Shown: in pieces, positions 48,262 to 60,059 of the stretch
Layout of the letters: each line of letters starts with the position of its first letter
How positions within the stretch are numbered: position 1 is the stretch's first letter
Origin: Niebla homalea
Lineage: Eukaryota > Ascomycota > Lecanoromycetes > Lecanorales > Ramalinaceae
NCBI GenBank assembly: GCA_019925105.1
Contig: JAHGAU010000014.1
Location: forward strand, 186,001 to 250,000
Direction of reading: 5' to 3'
DNA length: 64,000 nt
Notes under the pieces: model-generated
The model's database searches: none
The model's input: only the letters and a program-made list of their open reading frames with translations
What the model was told of the DNA's origin: nothing
Program-made: the position numbers and the translations under genes

Positions 48262-51200
48262 AGGGGATGGGAGAAAGCAGGTTGCGTTGTCCTTCAGAAT
48301 CGAATTAATTCAATTGTTGAAGAAAGCAAGAAGACGAATTGATAGGAAGATGATCTTCCGCAGATGCAGCTCGCCAGCGTTGGCTTGGGTGACGCTACCG
48401 CGTGAAAGAGGGGTTATTTACCGAATGCAGAAGGTGCACGCACCTGACCCCCTTGCTTTGAATTCACGCCCAGGCGTCCGTGAATGCAAGTCCTTTTTGA
48501 GGGGAGCTTTTCACGTAGTAGTCAGGAGGGTCCGTCGACAAGAGTCGCGACAGGCAGAGATGAGAACCGTTTGCAGCGGGTGAGGCCAGGGGCATTAATA
48601 TTTATTTATGTCGACCATCTCGGCCGTACATCTTGGAGCTATTCATACTAGCGTCAACTGGCAACGGAGATGGCCACATGTCTGGATAGTGGATACGCCC
48701 CCACTTGCGGTGGACTGACCCAGAAGTATTGCTACCAAACGGGAACGTTGCGCCGGTAGCTCAGCATGCGACAACACTACGACACTGGATAGCAAATCGC
48801 CTGAACAGGCTTGACGGGCTCCTCGGTCTCTTTGAGATGTTAGCGCTGCTCGCCGATACCACCCACCTCAACTTTTTACCTCAACTTTTTACCTCCTGTC
48901 AACCGTGAATAGCCTCGGGGATATTTGCCATCAGTAGAGGCACCCGCCTCGTGGCTGTCCATGCCTGCTCCATCTGTGCAATTGTAACTTCGTTTCGGGA
49001 GACTGAGACTCCTCGAACCTACCCTACTCCGTACCTTGGATTGTATTCCAGCCGCCCGTCATTGACAGTGGCGCTGTTCGAGCCGGAGCTTCGTAGATAA
49101 ACGCCTGCCACGTTGGGAAAGGTCGTCCACGCTGCCATCTTACGTCGTCCATTGTCTGACCACCTTTCCACCCAGCTCTAGTACTGCTCCGCCAACTCGA
49201 GAACCAGTGGACGATCTTTCCTGAGCTGTGCCGCTGGTGCGGGAGGCGGATACTGTATGCATTCATCATTGGCCCGCGGTGACCTCGGGTCATGTTAACC
49301 ATACCAGGCTCAAGCAATTTGCTTGGTCACAGCTTATCAGGGTCAGATCATGTGTGTCCTGATTGCGACAGTTAGGTCGACTAGTCATCGCAGCCAAGCT
49401 GCGTCCATCCCTGATTATCAGACGAATCAACAATCTTCTAGAGTTCTGGTCCTGTTACCAAGAGTGGAGAAAGGGGCTCAAGGGGTCCTAGGCCAGAAGG
49501 CGGCTGGATCCCTGTTAAGCCAAGGAGTTTGCTACTGAGGGGCGGCCAGCACTAGCAAGATATCTTGCTTATCGGGTTCGTGCGATCGCAACATGATTGG
49601 TCCAATACCCTTCTTCTCGAGTGTTCTTTTCGTGGGGAAGAACCCAGTGAAGAGGCAGGGGCTGATTTAATCATTTAAGCCATCTCGAGTTTCCACTTTT
49701 GATAACACCTGGGAGGCTCGTGGCTTCGGCTCTGCCTTGGTGATCCGCCTGCGGTAGCCTCCAATGGAAATCTTCAACAGCAATTGAAGTTAATACCATG
49801 CTGATTCACGAAGCGACAGCATGATAGACGAGGCTTCGCAGAGGGCATCCGACATCTGAATATCTTCCGCATGCTCATCAAGCCTGTCGCAAAGCATCAC
49901 CCTCTGCAGCATCAGTCGTACTTGCAGGCAGTAATCTGATGGTCAGTCATTATCGATAATGAATTTGCCACTCGTTCCACAAAGCGCTTGGGATCATAGA
50001 GGCCCGCCAGCATCGGATTTCACCGGTGGCGGATCTGCGTGCTTTTATGTTGAAATACGACCGATCAGGACATGTACGGCTTCTTCAACATGAGGCGTGC
50101 ATCTTATATTTGCATTCCTGGAGTGCCCTGAGTAGACTTGCATACCAATGATACGCGAGGTTCTAGCCTTGCGTGAGGCATCCATGTCAGCTGCAAGGTG
50201 CCAGGTCCTGCATGCATGCAGCCTGTCAGCCTGACACGGCACATCTCCTCGCTCCCCGAAATAGGGACAGAGGTTCTGGACCTTGGCGAAGACCATGCGG
50301 ACGGTCTTGCTCGGTGGTGAATGCCGAGACCTTTCTGTCTCTGCAGCTGCCAAGTAAAAACATCTCCAGCCTCCAAAGGATGCTTCCAAGCTTCATGACT
50401 GTTGGCTCCTATGCTTAAGCGGGACTTCTATGTCGTGCGACATGTTGGCGCCCTTTCCCTCACGTCGATTAACCAACCCGCTTGCACGCTTTATCGACTT
50501 GCCAGAAGGGGCGAGGAAGCACGCGAGCAATTTTTCAAATTCGCTCGGCTTGTGATATCTTCTAAGCTGTGCAAGGCATGTTGTATCGGATTGCTATGGC
50601 TGAGGATGCGGGATTTACATCACGTATTGCATCCTGACTGTTGGTGCTGTGAATAATGAGTGCAAGCGTCTACACATTTGACCCTATGAGTTCACCAGCC
50701 AAGGAGGTCGATATTGGTGTCATGAAAGCCTTTCCGTGCCGTACTACATGACTAAATGCTGTTGGCATCGACCTACCGGCCTTTCAACTCACGATCCTCA
50801 AGCTTCATATGCAATGGATCTCATAACCTTCCTGCCGCTAATGATTGAAGAGTAGAGGACAGCCCTTACACAACGATGCCCGCGGAGACTCGGCGCGTTC
50901 AGTTACCTTTTTTAACCGAGTAGGACACCCCCAGTATAACAACCGGAGTCTCTCCTGCATACTAGTGTTGTTGCCCACGAACACTCAAAAATTGAGGTTG
51001 ATGGCATCCGCGCGCCATTCAACCGGCGCCTCCTCCCGTCAGCTATGCCTCCAAAGGCAATTCAGCTATACCTCCAAAGGCAATATTCACGCCAGGCTTC
51101 CTGGTAAAATCAACGTATAGGTACAGCAAGGTGATGAAAATGTGTCATCAATAGTCGAGCTATCTGCTCCTAAGAACTGGATCCGACGTTCGATGCACCC

Positions 51201-52580
51201 ATCTGCATACCACGACCACACCTCCTCAGGACGATGCTGTAGCGCTCTCGAGTCTACGAAATATTGATTGCCTACTATGCGGCTTCACATACGTGGTTTG
51301 CCCCGTCGGTCGTCCATAAAAGGTTTTCATGCTGTCTGGCCCAAGCCTTGAACCCCCTTGACATTTTACTTGATGACGGTTGAAGTTGGAGCGGAGTCCA
51401 AAGCCCTAGGAAACCACAGTAACTTTTTACGAACATCTTCAGATAGAACTCTCAAGGTAGCACTGTCGGTCAGGCCCCCAACGCAAGGTTTGAACCTGCT
51501 CATTGGTGGATTTTCTGCGTCTTACTTTGAAGTTGAAGCACCTGCAAGAGTGATTTGAGTCGTTTATGGATGTGCATATTCGAAAGCGGCCGTGAGCCAG
51601 GGGGTCTTCAGAGACACCGGGAATACTAATAACTTCCCCATCAATCGCAGCATTATCCGCGTACAGTGCCGATGATCCCCAGTCACGGGCACTACCAGCA
51701 GAGACATCCGTTCATACTCTGTTGGCAGACTGCAGGAGGCACTTCAAGAAGCCGCTCTTGCTCCTCTATTGCAGTTTCTGCTGGTGTCTCCGCTTCTTGG
51801 GGGACGTCAGTAGACTTTACGTTCCATGAGCCTTTTGCCGCAGGAATTTGGTGGAGGATATTGCTGTTGATGTAATCACAATAGTATTCTCCCCCTGATT
51901 ACTGCACCTTACCGCTTCACTCGGCATTCGCCTCGGACGCTGATGTCTCTAGTATCGATTGTTCCTGGACCTCCGAACCTGCTCGACATAGCCACTGTAT
52001 GGTCGTAAGACGGCTCCAGCAGGCGCAGAGGGTAAACCGCCGTCATGTTGCCGCCCTCGCTCCGCTACAGCATTCCGGTGGGGATAATGGTTGCACCTGG
52101 GTAAGCTCAATGTTCAATGGCGCCTGGCTCCATCCTCTCCAGCTGTCTCGTCTATGGCCCCCATACCCAGAACTTTCTGCGGTGGATGCGCATACGGTCT
52201 CCGTTCCCTTTCCAGAAATCCAAATGTCCCCCAGCTGGTGCTCCCACAGCTTTCACTGTTTCTCTGCCGCCGATGCCCGCTGCCCTCAATCATCTGACCT
52301 GGCAGAGCGGTTCCCCTACTTCCGTCCTCTGATCTCCGCCTCTGGCTCTCGTGATCACCCATTGCACACTTGTGGCCTCTATCGCCACCTTGCACGTAAC
52401 TCTTTTCGCTCGAACCCCCCAACTTCCTAGGTATAGAACATGATGCTTTTCCTGGCCTTCCGTTCCCTCCTAGTGTACTGCCAGGCCCTCCACTCTATCC
52501 TGGTCTCTTGCCTCCCCTGCACCGTCTTCGCCTCGTTGGTCTCCATGTCTCTCCACTATTACCATCCTTCCTCCACTACT
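48262..52580. other. Gene-poor stretch of normal composition
   Basis: More than 4 kb with only short, unconserved frames. It probably includes the permease promoter near 48,260-49,000. No transposon motif, tRNA or RIP signature was seen. A 23-bp tandem duplication lies at 51,040-51,085. Confidence 0.5.
51040..51085. repeat. Tandem duplication of a 23-bp unit
   Basis: Two adjacent units share CAGCTAT(G/A)CCTCCAAAGGCA and differ by G/A at one site and at the last base. The region is non-coding as far as can be seen. Confidence 0.8.
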
Positions 52581-52990
52581 GGGCCGTCCCTTACCTGGTC
52601 TCCTTGGACGATTGGTAGGAAGGTATTTTGTACAGAAATGCGAGCGTGTGGTGGTTTGGGCGAGTGTGGTCCATTGGGAGGGTATATTGGTAGATTGGGA
52701 GGAGGACCCGCTCCACTATGACTAGAGGGGTTTGCAGTACCATGATTTCTCGAATGCTTGCCCCTACAACAATCATGACAACTCCCGGAGAAATATAGCA
52801 GGAGGAGGAGCACCGCGATGGCCAATGTGATTGAGATAACGATGCCGAGTGTAGAGGAGTCGATGCTACGGCGGTGGAGATGACGAGAGTGATCATCCCT
52901 ATCATCTGCCCAAGGGAAACGGCAAAGGTTGGAGGCATTCCCCCCACCCCTCCCCACACCAAATCGGTGTCGAGAAGCAAATCTTTGCAC
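52559..52990 (-). CDS. Possible single-pass membrane protein with proline-rich tail (partial model)
   Basis: The minus frame contains one strong hydrophobic segment (TLGIVISITLAIAVLLLLLY) preceded by HLHRRSIDSS and followed by a Cys-rich juxtamembrane patch (SGSCHDCCRGKHSR) and a Pro/Gly/Asn-rich tail (GPPPNLPIYPPNGPH). This layout is common in fungal surface or polarity proteins. A good splice donor (CAG then GTAAGG at about 52,595) lies in frame after VQGDQ, so the real gene may continue downstream with G/P-rich exons toward 52,114. The start codon and exon structure are uncertain. The opposite strand also has open frames. Confidence 0.35.
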   Translation of the reverse strand: MQRFASRHRFGVGRGGGNASNLCRFPWADDRDDHSRHLHRRSIDSSTLGIVISITLAIAVLLLLLYFSGSCHDCCRGKHSRNHGTANPSSHSGAGPPPNLPIYPPNGPHSPKPPHARISVQNTFLPIVQGDQVRDGPVVEEGW

Positions 52991-54180
52991 TTAGCCGTGA
53001 CACCAAGAACGAAAGGAAATACGAAAAGAAGTGGGCCATCCCCTTACAATTTCAACAGAACAGGATAAAGGCATCATGGCATACACTATCATCGCCTTCA
53101 ATATTTACCCTCAAGGCTATCGACACCGACTATGAGGAGAGGAGGGCACGTCTGGCAGAAAAAGGCAGTCATCTTATGCCATAACTGTGCCTTACATTCA
53201 GATGCTATCATTTGAGCAACAATAATGCACCAGGCTATTGATCTTTTTCTCACAATTATGTTGGGACCTCGCTCCATTACTTACCCTTTTTCCCCCCCTC
53301 TCTCTCCCCGTCCTCTTGAATGACTAGGCACAGGCAAGACTCACGTCTCCGTGATAGTCTGACTCCATATGCCACTTTTCCAGAACGCAACATCTCCAAC
53401 AAACGGCCATTATCCTTCCTGAAAACTCCAAACCCTTTTTTGTTTTTAGGTTTTTCTATAGATCGTATCAACAACAGTATCGTGATGACTTATCTTACCC
53501 TTGATATGTGTGAATCTCATGCACGCCACACACGGATACGCGCGTTATGAAGAAGAACCAAAAGAAAAGAAAACCCGGGGCTGGAGTAGACCATAGCATC
53601 CATTGACGCTTTCCCCCAAAAAGATGCAACCAGCAAAGCCAGAAGAAGGAGGGGAGGAATTAGAAATTCGGATGCAACCCAAACCCTTTACTTCTTTTGA
53701 CAGAGGAGGAAAAAGTGCATCACGGGCCGAATCGCGAGGAGGCAAATCTATCGAGATAAATTTTCCATTCTCCGGTCCGTCCTTCCTTTTTGCCACTATT
53801 CTCCAATTCCACAACAGTCACATTTTCTGTGGTAATATACACCGCGCGGGGGCTTTGAGAGTGGAAGAGATGGTGGAAAAACAAAAGGGGGCATTGCAGA
53901 AACCTTGCGATTGGTGTGATATCACAAATGATTCTTTATTACATTTCACAAGTGAGGGGGGGACTCGGTATCAATCCCATCCAACCACACAAAAATCTCA
54001 CTGACATTCGATCAACATATCGCCCCTTCACATCACCTCCCCTTCCCCACTTCCCTCTTCCCCCTTCCGCTTCCATATTTCCCATCATCCCCCTCCAAGC
54101 AACCCTTACCACTCAGCATTGCACTCACCGGCCACTTAGCCCTCTTCTCACCATCCATCCCCTCCAGCTTCATCATCATC
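52991..54180. other. Intergenic DNA, no recognisable gene
   Basis: Frames up to about 130 codons exist (53,603-54,004 plus; 53,545-53,814 minus) but show no conserved motif. C-rich tracts dominate the right half (54,020-54,200). Confidence 0.4.
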
Positions 54181-55000
54181 ATCATCACCCCTCCATTCCA
54201 CCCATCCCCTTCAAGACCGTAATATCGCTGGCATCCCAAACCCATCGTGTTACCTTGGATAGAGCACCAGGCGGGAAAAAAAACCCGACTTCACCACCAC
54301 CCATAATCCCTCCACACCCGCGCCCGGCCGGCGGTGGTGGTCTGATCCGCTTATACGACATCGCCGCCGTCCCTGCATCACCATGATCATCATCACCACA
54401 CTCTCCCTTCCGGTCGATGATCCAGATGACCGCCACCACCACAACGACGCTCGGTCCCCTCGCCGTGCCTCCACCATTCTGTGAGGAGAGAGAAAAGACG
54501 ATACCAATGACGACGATGTGTGTTGGCGGGCCAGACTTGCCTCCAGCAAAGTCGTCGTCGTCGTCACAGCCCATGGTCTGCCTCTCACGTTCGTTTGCAA
54601 CGGGGAGGAGGAGGACTCCAACGCCGCTGCCGATGACGATGATGATGATGATGATGAGGGAGGACGTCCCCGTGCTGAATGTGCTGCATTCACGACAACA
54701 GTGTTCGGCGCCCGCGCTCGCGCTCGCGCTCTTGCCCTCCTCCTCCTCCCAGTCGGCGATGATGAGGAGGAAGGAGCCTTTTGCGTGGACAACGATAACG
54801 ATGATGATGATGATGATGGCGATGAGCGGTGGAAAGGGCCCGTCGTCGTGCCCGCCGTCCCGGTTCCCGCGGTGAGAGAACGATGATCGTCGGGTTGGTG
54901 GTGGGCCTCCCCCCCACATCTCCCAGCTCCTCCTCCTGATGCCGCTATCCGTCCCGCAGACGACGACAACAACGACGATGACGGGGGCGATGGTGCTCCT
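54160..55000. repeat. Triplet-repeat rich block (ATC/GAT, GTC/GAC, GCGCTC)
   Basis: Runs of CAT/ATG (54,170-54,190; 54,630-54,660; 54,795-54,825), GTCGTC (54,550-54,570) and GCGCTCGC (54,705-54,735) create open frames of up to 244 codons in several phases on both strands. Their translations are homopolymeric (D, S, I, M or V runs). A real low-complexity protein on minus cannot be excluded, since one frame has Ile-rich hydrophobic segments, but no single frame stands out. Confidence 0.6.
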
Positions 55001-55445
55001 CCGCCGCCGCGCTGGCCGTCCCCGGCTGTGGGGTCATAGGTGGAGCGAAGACATCAGCCCTCCTCATTATTCCTCCGTTGTTCACCACCGGTGGTGGCCG
55101 ATTCCGGCTCGCTGGCTCTCTCCCCTTTTCATTCGGGCTGGCGGTCGCGGGACAGTTGCTGCATGGTCGTGTTTCTGCATCGCTCGTGCTGGGGCCTCCT
55201 CTCGAAGAGGATGCATGCCTGGGATATGCTGCACTTGGGTGGCACATGTGGTGTCGGTGATGGTGACTGTGTTCGTATCCTGGGGTTCGTTGTTGGTGGT
55301 GGTTGTGCTAGTGCTGGCTGGGGAATTGTGAGTGTGTGAGCGTGCTCTCGTGGCTGGATACCCCCCCATATCCATTAGGTGGTCCAAGACCACGAAGGGG
55401 GGCGTGGTGAGCGAGATCGAAAAGGGGAGGAGCTATATACGTGGG

Positions 55446-55739
55446 TCATACGCATGAAGGCAATGATGTAGCTATATCAGTAGGCCCCCGAAGAAAGACA
55501 AAGAAGCCGACGAGGGTGCCTATTACAATCCCGCTGGTCGCGCTAGGGAGGCCACGTCGAATGAAAGGATAGTGCGGATCGATGACCGGCGTTGATGTGT
55601 TGCTGGCACACCAAGGATTGAAGGTCGTGATGCTGAGGATCAGGGCAGCTGGGCTGCGGTTTTTCAGTGAGGTTGGTTGGTTCTGCTCCATGAAAAGACC
55701 TGGCGATGGGAGGAGATGGGAGTGATGAGGAAGGTCCAT
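55446..55739 (-). CDS. Possible N-terminal exon of a single-pass membrane protein
   Basis: The minus frame reads a hydrophobic start region (ALILSITTFNPWCASNTS), then SATSGIVIGTLVGFFVFL, a glycine-zipper-like membrane helix of the kind found in fungal single-pass surface proteins. It ends at a stop directly after a GTATGA donor-like site. If this is a first exon, the remainder would lie in the low-complexity block at 54.2-55.4 kb. Evidence is weak; no homologue is recognised. Confidence 0.25.
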   Translation of the reverse strand: MDLPHHSHLLPSPGLFMEQNQPTSLKNRSPAALILSITTFNPWCASNTSTPVIDPHYPFIRRGLPSATSGIVIGTLVGFFVFLRGPTDIATSLPSCV

Positions 55740-56164
55740 GTTGCATCTGTATTTCTAGATATACCTTACACAAAGGGGCGTGTACTAGAAGACGCGTTAA
55801 TTTTGATTGATAAGGGGAGAAGGTAATAGGGCGGACTGGTTGTTTAGTGCACGTCAAAGTAGATGTAGAAGAGAAGACAACACATGCTGCTTGTTTTTCG
55901 CTCTGTCTTATTTGGCTCCTAGGGTGTGTTGGAAGATGAGGATATGAAAGGAATGATGAAAAACAGGTGCAGACCTGTTAATAGCTGAAGCACATTCAAG
56001 ATACATTTCCATTGCAAACCTCGCAAAGCGATGTATATCAGTGTTGCAAGCATTTGACCCCAAATAGCGAGATATGACCTCCTTGTCTTATTGCAAAGCA
56101 GGACACGCGCGACCAATAGGAGAGGATAAATCACACCAATCGCGAACCACCCCAGATCTCTGCT
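55740..56164. other. Intergenic DNA
   Basis: 3' flank of the OB-fold gene. A possible splice donor (AAG then GTGGGT) near its annotated end means a further exon could lie here, but none was identified. Confidence 0.4.
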
Positions 56165-58017
56165 TCAGATACTACCCACCTTCAACACGGAGAGCCTCCC
56201 ATGCTCATGCTCCTTGGCCCATCCAAACAGTATCACAATCCTCATAAACAACAGCCGTTGTTCTATCCGCCGAAGGTCCTCAGCACTGCAGTTCGCCAGC
56301 TCTGGGGTCGTATGGCCAAGGAGCTGGTGCCAGGCTTCTTCTAGCCAGTTCATCTCGCCGCCGGCTATACCACCGGTCTCGTCAATCAGAAGACCAATAA
56401 CGCGGGGATTGATGCCAAGGCGGACGGAGTGAGAGGTTTCCGCGCAAGTTGCTTGAGGTGTGGGAGAGGTCACAGGACGGTCACAAAACTGGGACGGGCT
56501 TGACAGAACAGAGTCAGCATTCCAGAATACTGGAGCAGAGACATGTGAGGAGAGATAGCGAATGGCTTACCAATGACCTGCAAAGAGTTTGGAGCGTCGA
56601 TAGAGCCTCGAGAGATCCATTCCGACAATCGTAAGACACATGAATGCTATTAGGGGAGGGTTGTCAGGCGTTTGAGCACTGGAAGACAGTTGCGTTAGCG
56701 ATAGCATATAGCTTTAGTGGTTTTTATTTTGGAGGAGGAAAAGGAGATTTGAAGGGAAGTGAGTGGGTGACAAACAAGTCATCCAAATCTGCCAATGTGA
56801 ACAGCACGCGTTGGCCGTCGGTGAGGGTTTTTTCGATGTCAAATATTGTCTCTATCGTTCCACAATTAGAGTTTTAGACTTCCTTGAAAATGTTGAAAAT
56901 GAGAGTTGAAGGTTGAGTGCTTCATTTCTTGACTGGGCGAAATCTTACCACCTTTGTAATCGATTTTCCCCCATTGCTCGGATGCGTAGCCTTTCAAGGA
57001 CGTCGCTTCCACAATTTCAGGCTCGACATGCATCAGAGTCTCTCTCCCCATCTGTAACCACCTCTCATGCAAAGAAGTCATCAAGTCGGGAGAGCTTAAC
57101 AATAATACCGTCCTTCCCATAGTCCAAGCTGTGACTGACGAGGCGGCAATGTCACTTACTGTCAGCGTTATGGAAGAGGTCTTGTCAAGAACGGTGACGT
57201 AGACGATGTGCGTTCGTCCTCCTGGGTTCGTGACTGCGATCGGGTTCCCGTCAGTATAATCAGACTGGCCATGAGAAACCATCGACTAGGAGAGGCGGAC
57301 TTCTTTCCATCCACCTCAAACTCCATACAACCACTATTACCCTGAATGGTTGTGTAGGTGCTCCATGCTCAATAAGATGCTTGAGGGTAGTCAAGCCTCT
57401 GATTGACTGGGTCCTATTACGGAAATGTGGGACGCGGCATCGCGTGCTGTTTCCTCCCTCCTCATCGGTCAAAATCTTGATTGAGGTTTCAGATGATTGT
57501 CCCGGGCAGATACTCGTAAAGAGCATGATATGGTTATCATCCACGGTGGGTACCGACCAGATCTCGCTGATACAAACCGTAATGAGAAGGCCGAGACGGA
57601 GAGTGAGGGGATCATTCTTGTAGTTCACGATTACCTAGTGGGTTGTGTCAGCCAATTCATATCCCTATTGGGTCTGGCGCTAGGATTTAATTGAGGACCC
57701 TAATCTTTCATTGGAGAGAAGAGTCTAAGATTGAAAAAACTACTTACAGTCAAGACTCCCGTCTCGTCTCCAATCACCATTTCTAGGATGACTTGTATGT
57801 CCGCGGGGAGTCCTTTCGTTAGTCCCTGTTCACGCACTGACAGAATCCGGCCTGTGACCCGTACTGACTTGAGGCCATCCGCGAGCTCGCGGATGGGCAT
57901 GGATGTGAAAATAGTATTAGGTGAAGCACTTGGCCGCAAGGTCTGGCTACTGCTGATAATGGGAGAAGGCTTGGGTTTATAGTAGGACTCGATTGTGTTT
58001 TTCGCGATTGGTGCCAT
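56165..58017 (-). CDS. Uncharacterised OB-fold (RPA-like) nucleic-acid-binding protein
   Basis: Exons on minus: 58,017-57,748; 57,634-57,341; 57,285-56,949; 56,851-56,776; 56,678-56,571; 56,498-56,165 (1,419 nt, 472 aa; all phases close). The N-terminus has a degenerate PIP-box-like KNTIESYYKPK. Residues about 50-130 resemble an OB fold (VRVTGRILSVREQG, LEMVIGDETGVLTV). A second OB-like unit covers about 190-300 (THIVYVTVLDKTSSITLTVS, MGRTVLLLSSPDL), as in RPA1/MEIOB DNA-binding domains. The C-terminal region has LIAFMCLTIVGMDLSRLYRR, a Cys-containing linker (CPSQFC, ATC) and a helical tail (EDLRRIEQRLLFMRIVILFG). The fourth intron uses donor GTTTGT with GCTAAC branch site. The likely role is single-stranded DNA binding in replication, repair or telomere maintenance, by inference only. 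Confidence 0.65.
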
Positions 58018-58358
58018 GATGGCCTGATGAGCATTGAGGAGATGGCAAGTGAATGTTCAACAGGCTTGTGGTTGATTGTGGGTTGACGAGATTTCCTAAT
58101 ACGGACAAGCATCGGAACCTACGTTTCATAGATGACGGGAAAACCTTGCTTCCTTATACAGATATGAAGCGACGGGAAAGTTGAGAAAGTTGGCACAAGA
58201 CATTGTCATTTTCCTTGGATCTAAAAGAGTGTACTAAGGAAGTCTTTGCTCACCACGCTCATTTACCTTCCTTGCTGATAATATTGGCCTTTGTTGCGCA
58301 ATTATACCTTACTTGGACTGCGTCTTACCACTTGAAAAAAGACGCACTACCTATGCAC
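58018..58358. promoter_or_regulatory. Tandem intergenic region, INO1 stop to OB-fold gene start
   Basis: 341 bp must serve as INO1 3' UTR and promoter of the OB-fold gene. No specific motif is claimed. Confidence 0.4.
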
Positions 58359-60059
58359 CTAGAAGAGCTTGTGCTCGAGAGTCATGTCAGATTCTGGCTG
58401 GAGACCAACGCAGGCTCTGAAGATGTTCGTCAAAGCACCACGTTGCTTAGCTAGCGCATTGACCACAGGAGTCCCAGGAGGCGTCAATGGTGCCTTGACA
58501 ATGTCAGCAGATTTCATCCGGAATGTAGATTGGTTGCACCCACCTTAAGCATGTAGCTCAAGATACTCAGTACGCTGTGAAATCCCTTGTAGTCCTTGCC
58601 ATCATCAATCTTCCAAGAGATACGAGTCATCATCTCAGCAATCAGCACGAGATCAATGATCAAAGGAGAAGCCAGAAGTGAATCCTCGCACACGTTAAAC
58701 ATGCTGATGGTCTGATGTCCACCCATGAAGATTTCGGCATAGTACTCGTCAAGAGCGCGCTTGTTATCACCCACAGCAGGCATGTACTTGATGACCACGC
58801 AGTGATTGGGATGCTCTCCCTCCTTGTAGAGCACAGAGTTGGCTTCCACCATGTCATCGACAACATTGGACTTGGAGATTTCCTTGGAGCGGAATTGCTT
58901 GTGAGAGCTTAGGTTCATGCCGTCATTATTGCCGAGATGGTTGTAGCTGGAGATGGAGGTAAGCTTGATGCCGGCATTGATCATGAAGTCGACGAGAGCA
59001 CTCTTCATCTTGGTCTGTCCAGACTTGAAGTCGTCGCCTCCGATAAAGGCACCATGCTTTTCAGCAAATTCTATGGCACCAGGAACGAAGGTGTTCTGGG
59101 GCGAGCCATTGATGAAGGGTGCGTTTTCCAAAATACATGCAATGGCAAAGACGGTCGATGGTGAGACTTCCTCGTGACCTTGCTCAACCGCCTTCATCAA
59201 GTTGTCGGCAGTGTCATTGACGCCAGGAATGATGTCGGCATAGCGCTCGGTATTGGCAGTCCATTGAACGATCACTTTGTCGAGGCCATGAGACTCTTTG
59301 AAGTCGCTGCATCTTGATGAGTACACAGGGGAAATGGTAATGGGGAGAAGATGCCTACCGAATGTCCTTACGTAGATGTTCAACATGGGCCATGCTGGCC
59401 TTGGATCCTTCAATCACATTGTTGGCTCGTTCACCCTGGTTGGCAGCAATGAAGTCAGGGTAGTAGACACTAGGAAGCGGCTTCATCTCAGCCATCTCCT
59501 TCTTGACCATGCTCTTCAAAGTAGGCTCCAGTACGGCCGCTCGGTCCATGGCCTCGGCAAGATTCATGCCACTGATATCCCAACCGCCAATGACGAGATC
59601 ATCAGGATGGACCATGGGCAAGACATCATGGAAGGGGATGTTGATCTCCTTGCCAGTCTTGGCTTCAGTCCCGAGCTTCATGGTAGATCCCATGACGACC
59701 GACCCGTAATAGTTGGCGGCACGTGGTCCTTCACGGGTATCCCACGTCAGGCGGCGACGATTGGCGATGATGCCAGCCGTGACGGTGGTACCATTGTTCC
59801 CGCCCCAGCCGACCAACATCATGCCAACCTTTCCGACTTTCCGTTCAACCTTGAAGTCGTAGACCGTCTCCTTGGGAGTGGCAACATACTTGTCCCCGTT
59901 CTTCGCGACGGAAGTAGTTCGGTAGACGTATTTGCTCTTGATCTCGTCATCCGTGTAGGTCACACTTGGAGACTCGACGGTAAAGAGGTCCTTATCACCA
60001 GCAGAGGGGGCAGTATTGCCATTGCTGTAGCCATTTGGTTCTTCGGCGTGTGGAGCCAT
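58359..60059 (-). CDS. INO1: Inositol-3-phosphate synthase (MIPS)
   Basis: Isomerises glucose 6-phosphate to 1L-myo-inositol 1-phosphate with NAD, the committed step to inositol and phosphatidylinositol; cytosolic. Exons on minus: 60,059-59,359; 59,306-58,544; 58,493-58,359 (1,599 nt, 532 aa, the usual fungal length; phases close). Introns are 52 and 50 nt, the second with GCTGAC branch. Key motifs: NAD-binding [69 protein letters not shown] with the active-site lysines, [14 protein letters not shown], and the C-terminal [15 protein letters not shown] and MTLEHKLF. The start [10 protein letters not shown] is the first in-frame ATG. No broken residue was seen. Confidence 0.97.

Noticed and set aside
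54185..54972. 244- and 240-codon minus frames as a gene
   Set aside because: Triplet repeats alone keep several frames open on both strands, so length gives no support for coding.
56679..56771. Alternative intron donor GTCACC in the OB-fold gene
   Set aside because: It leads to a stop four codons into the next exon. The GTTTGT donor four bases upstream keeps the downstream frame open and gives a sensible protein.
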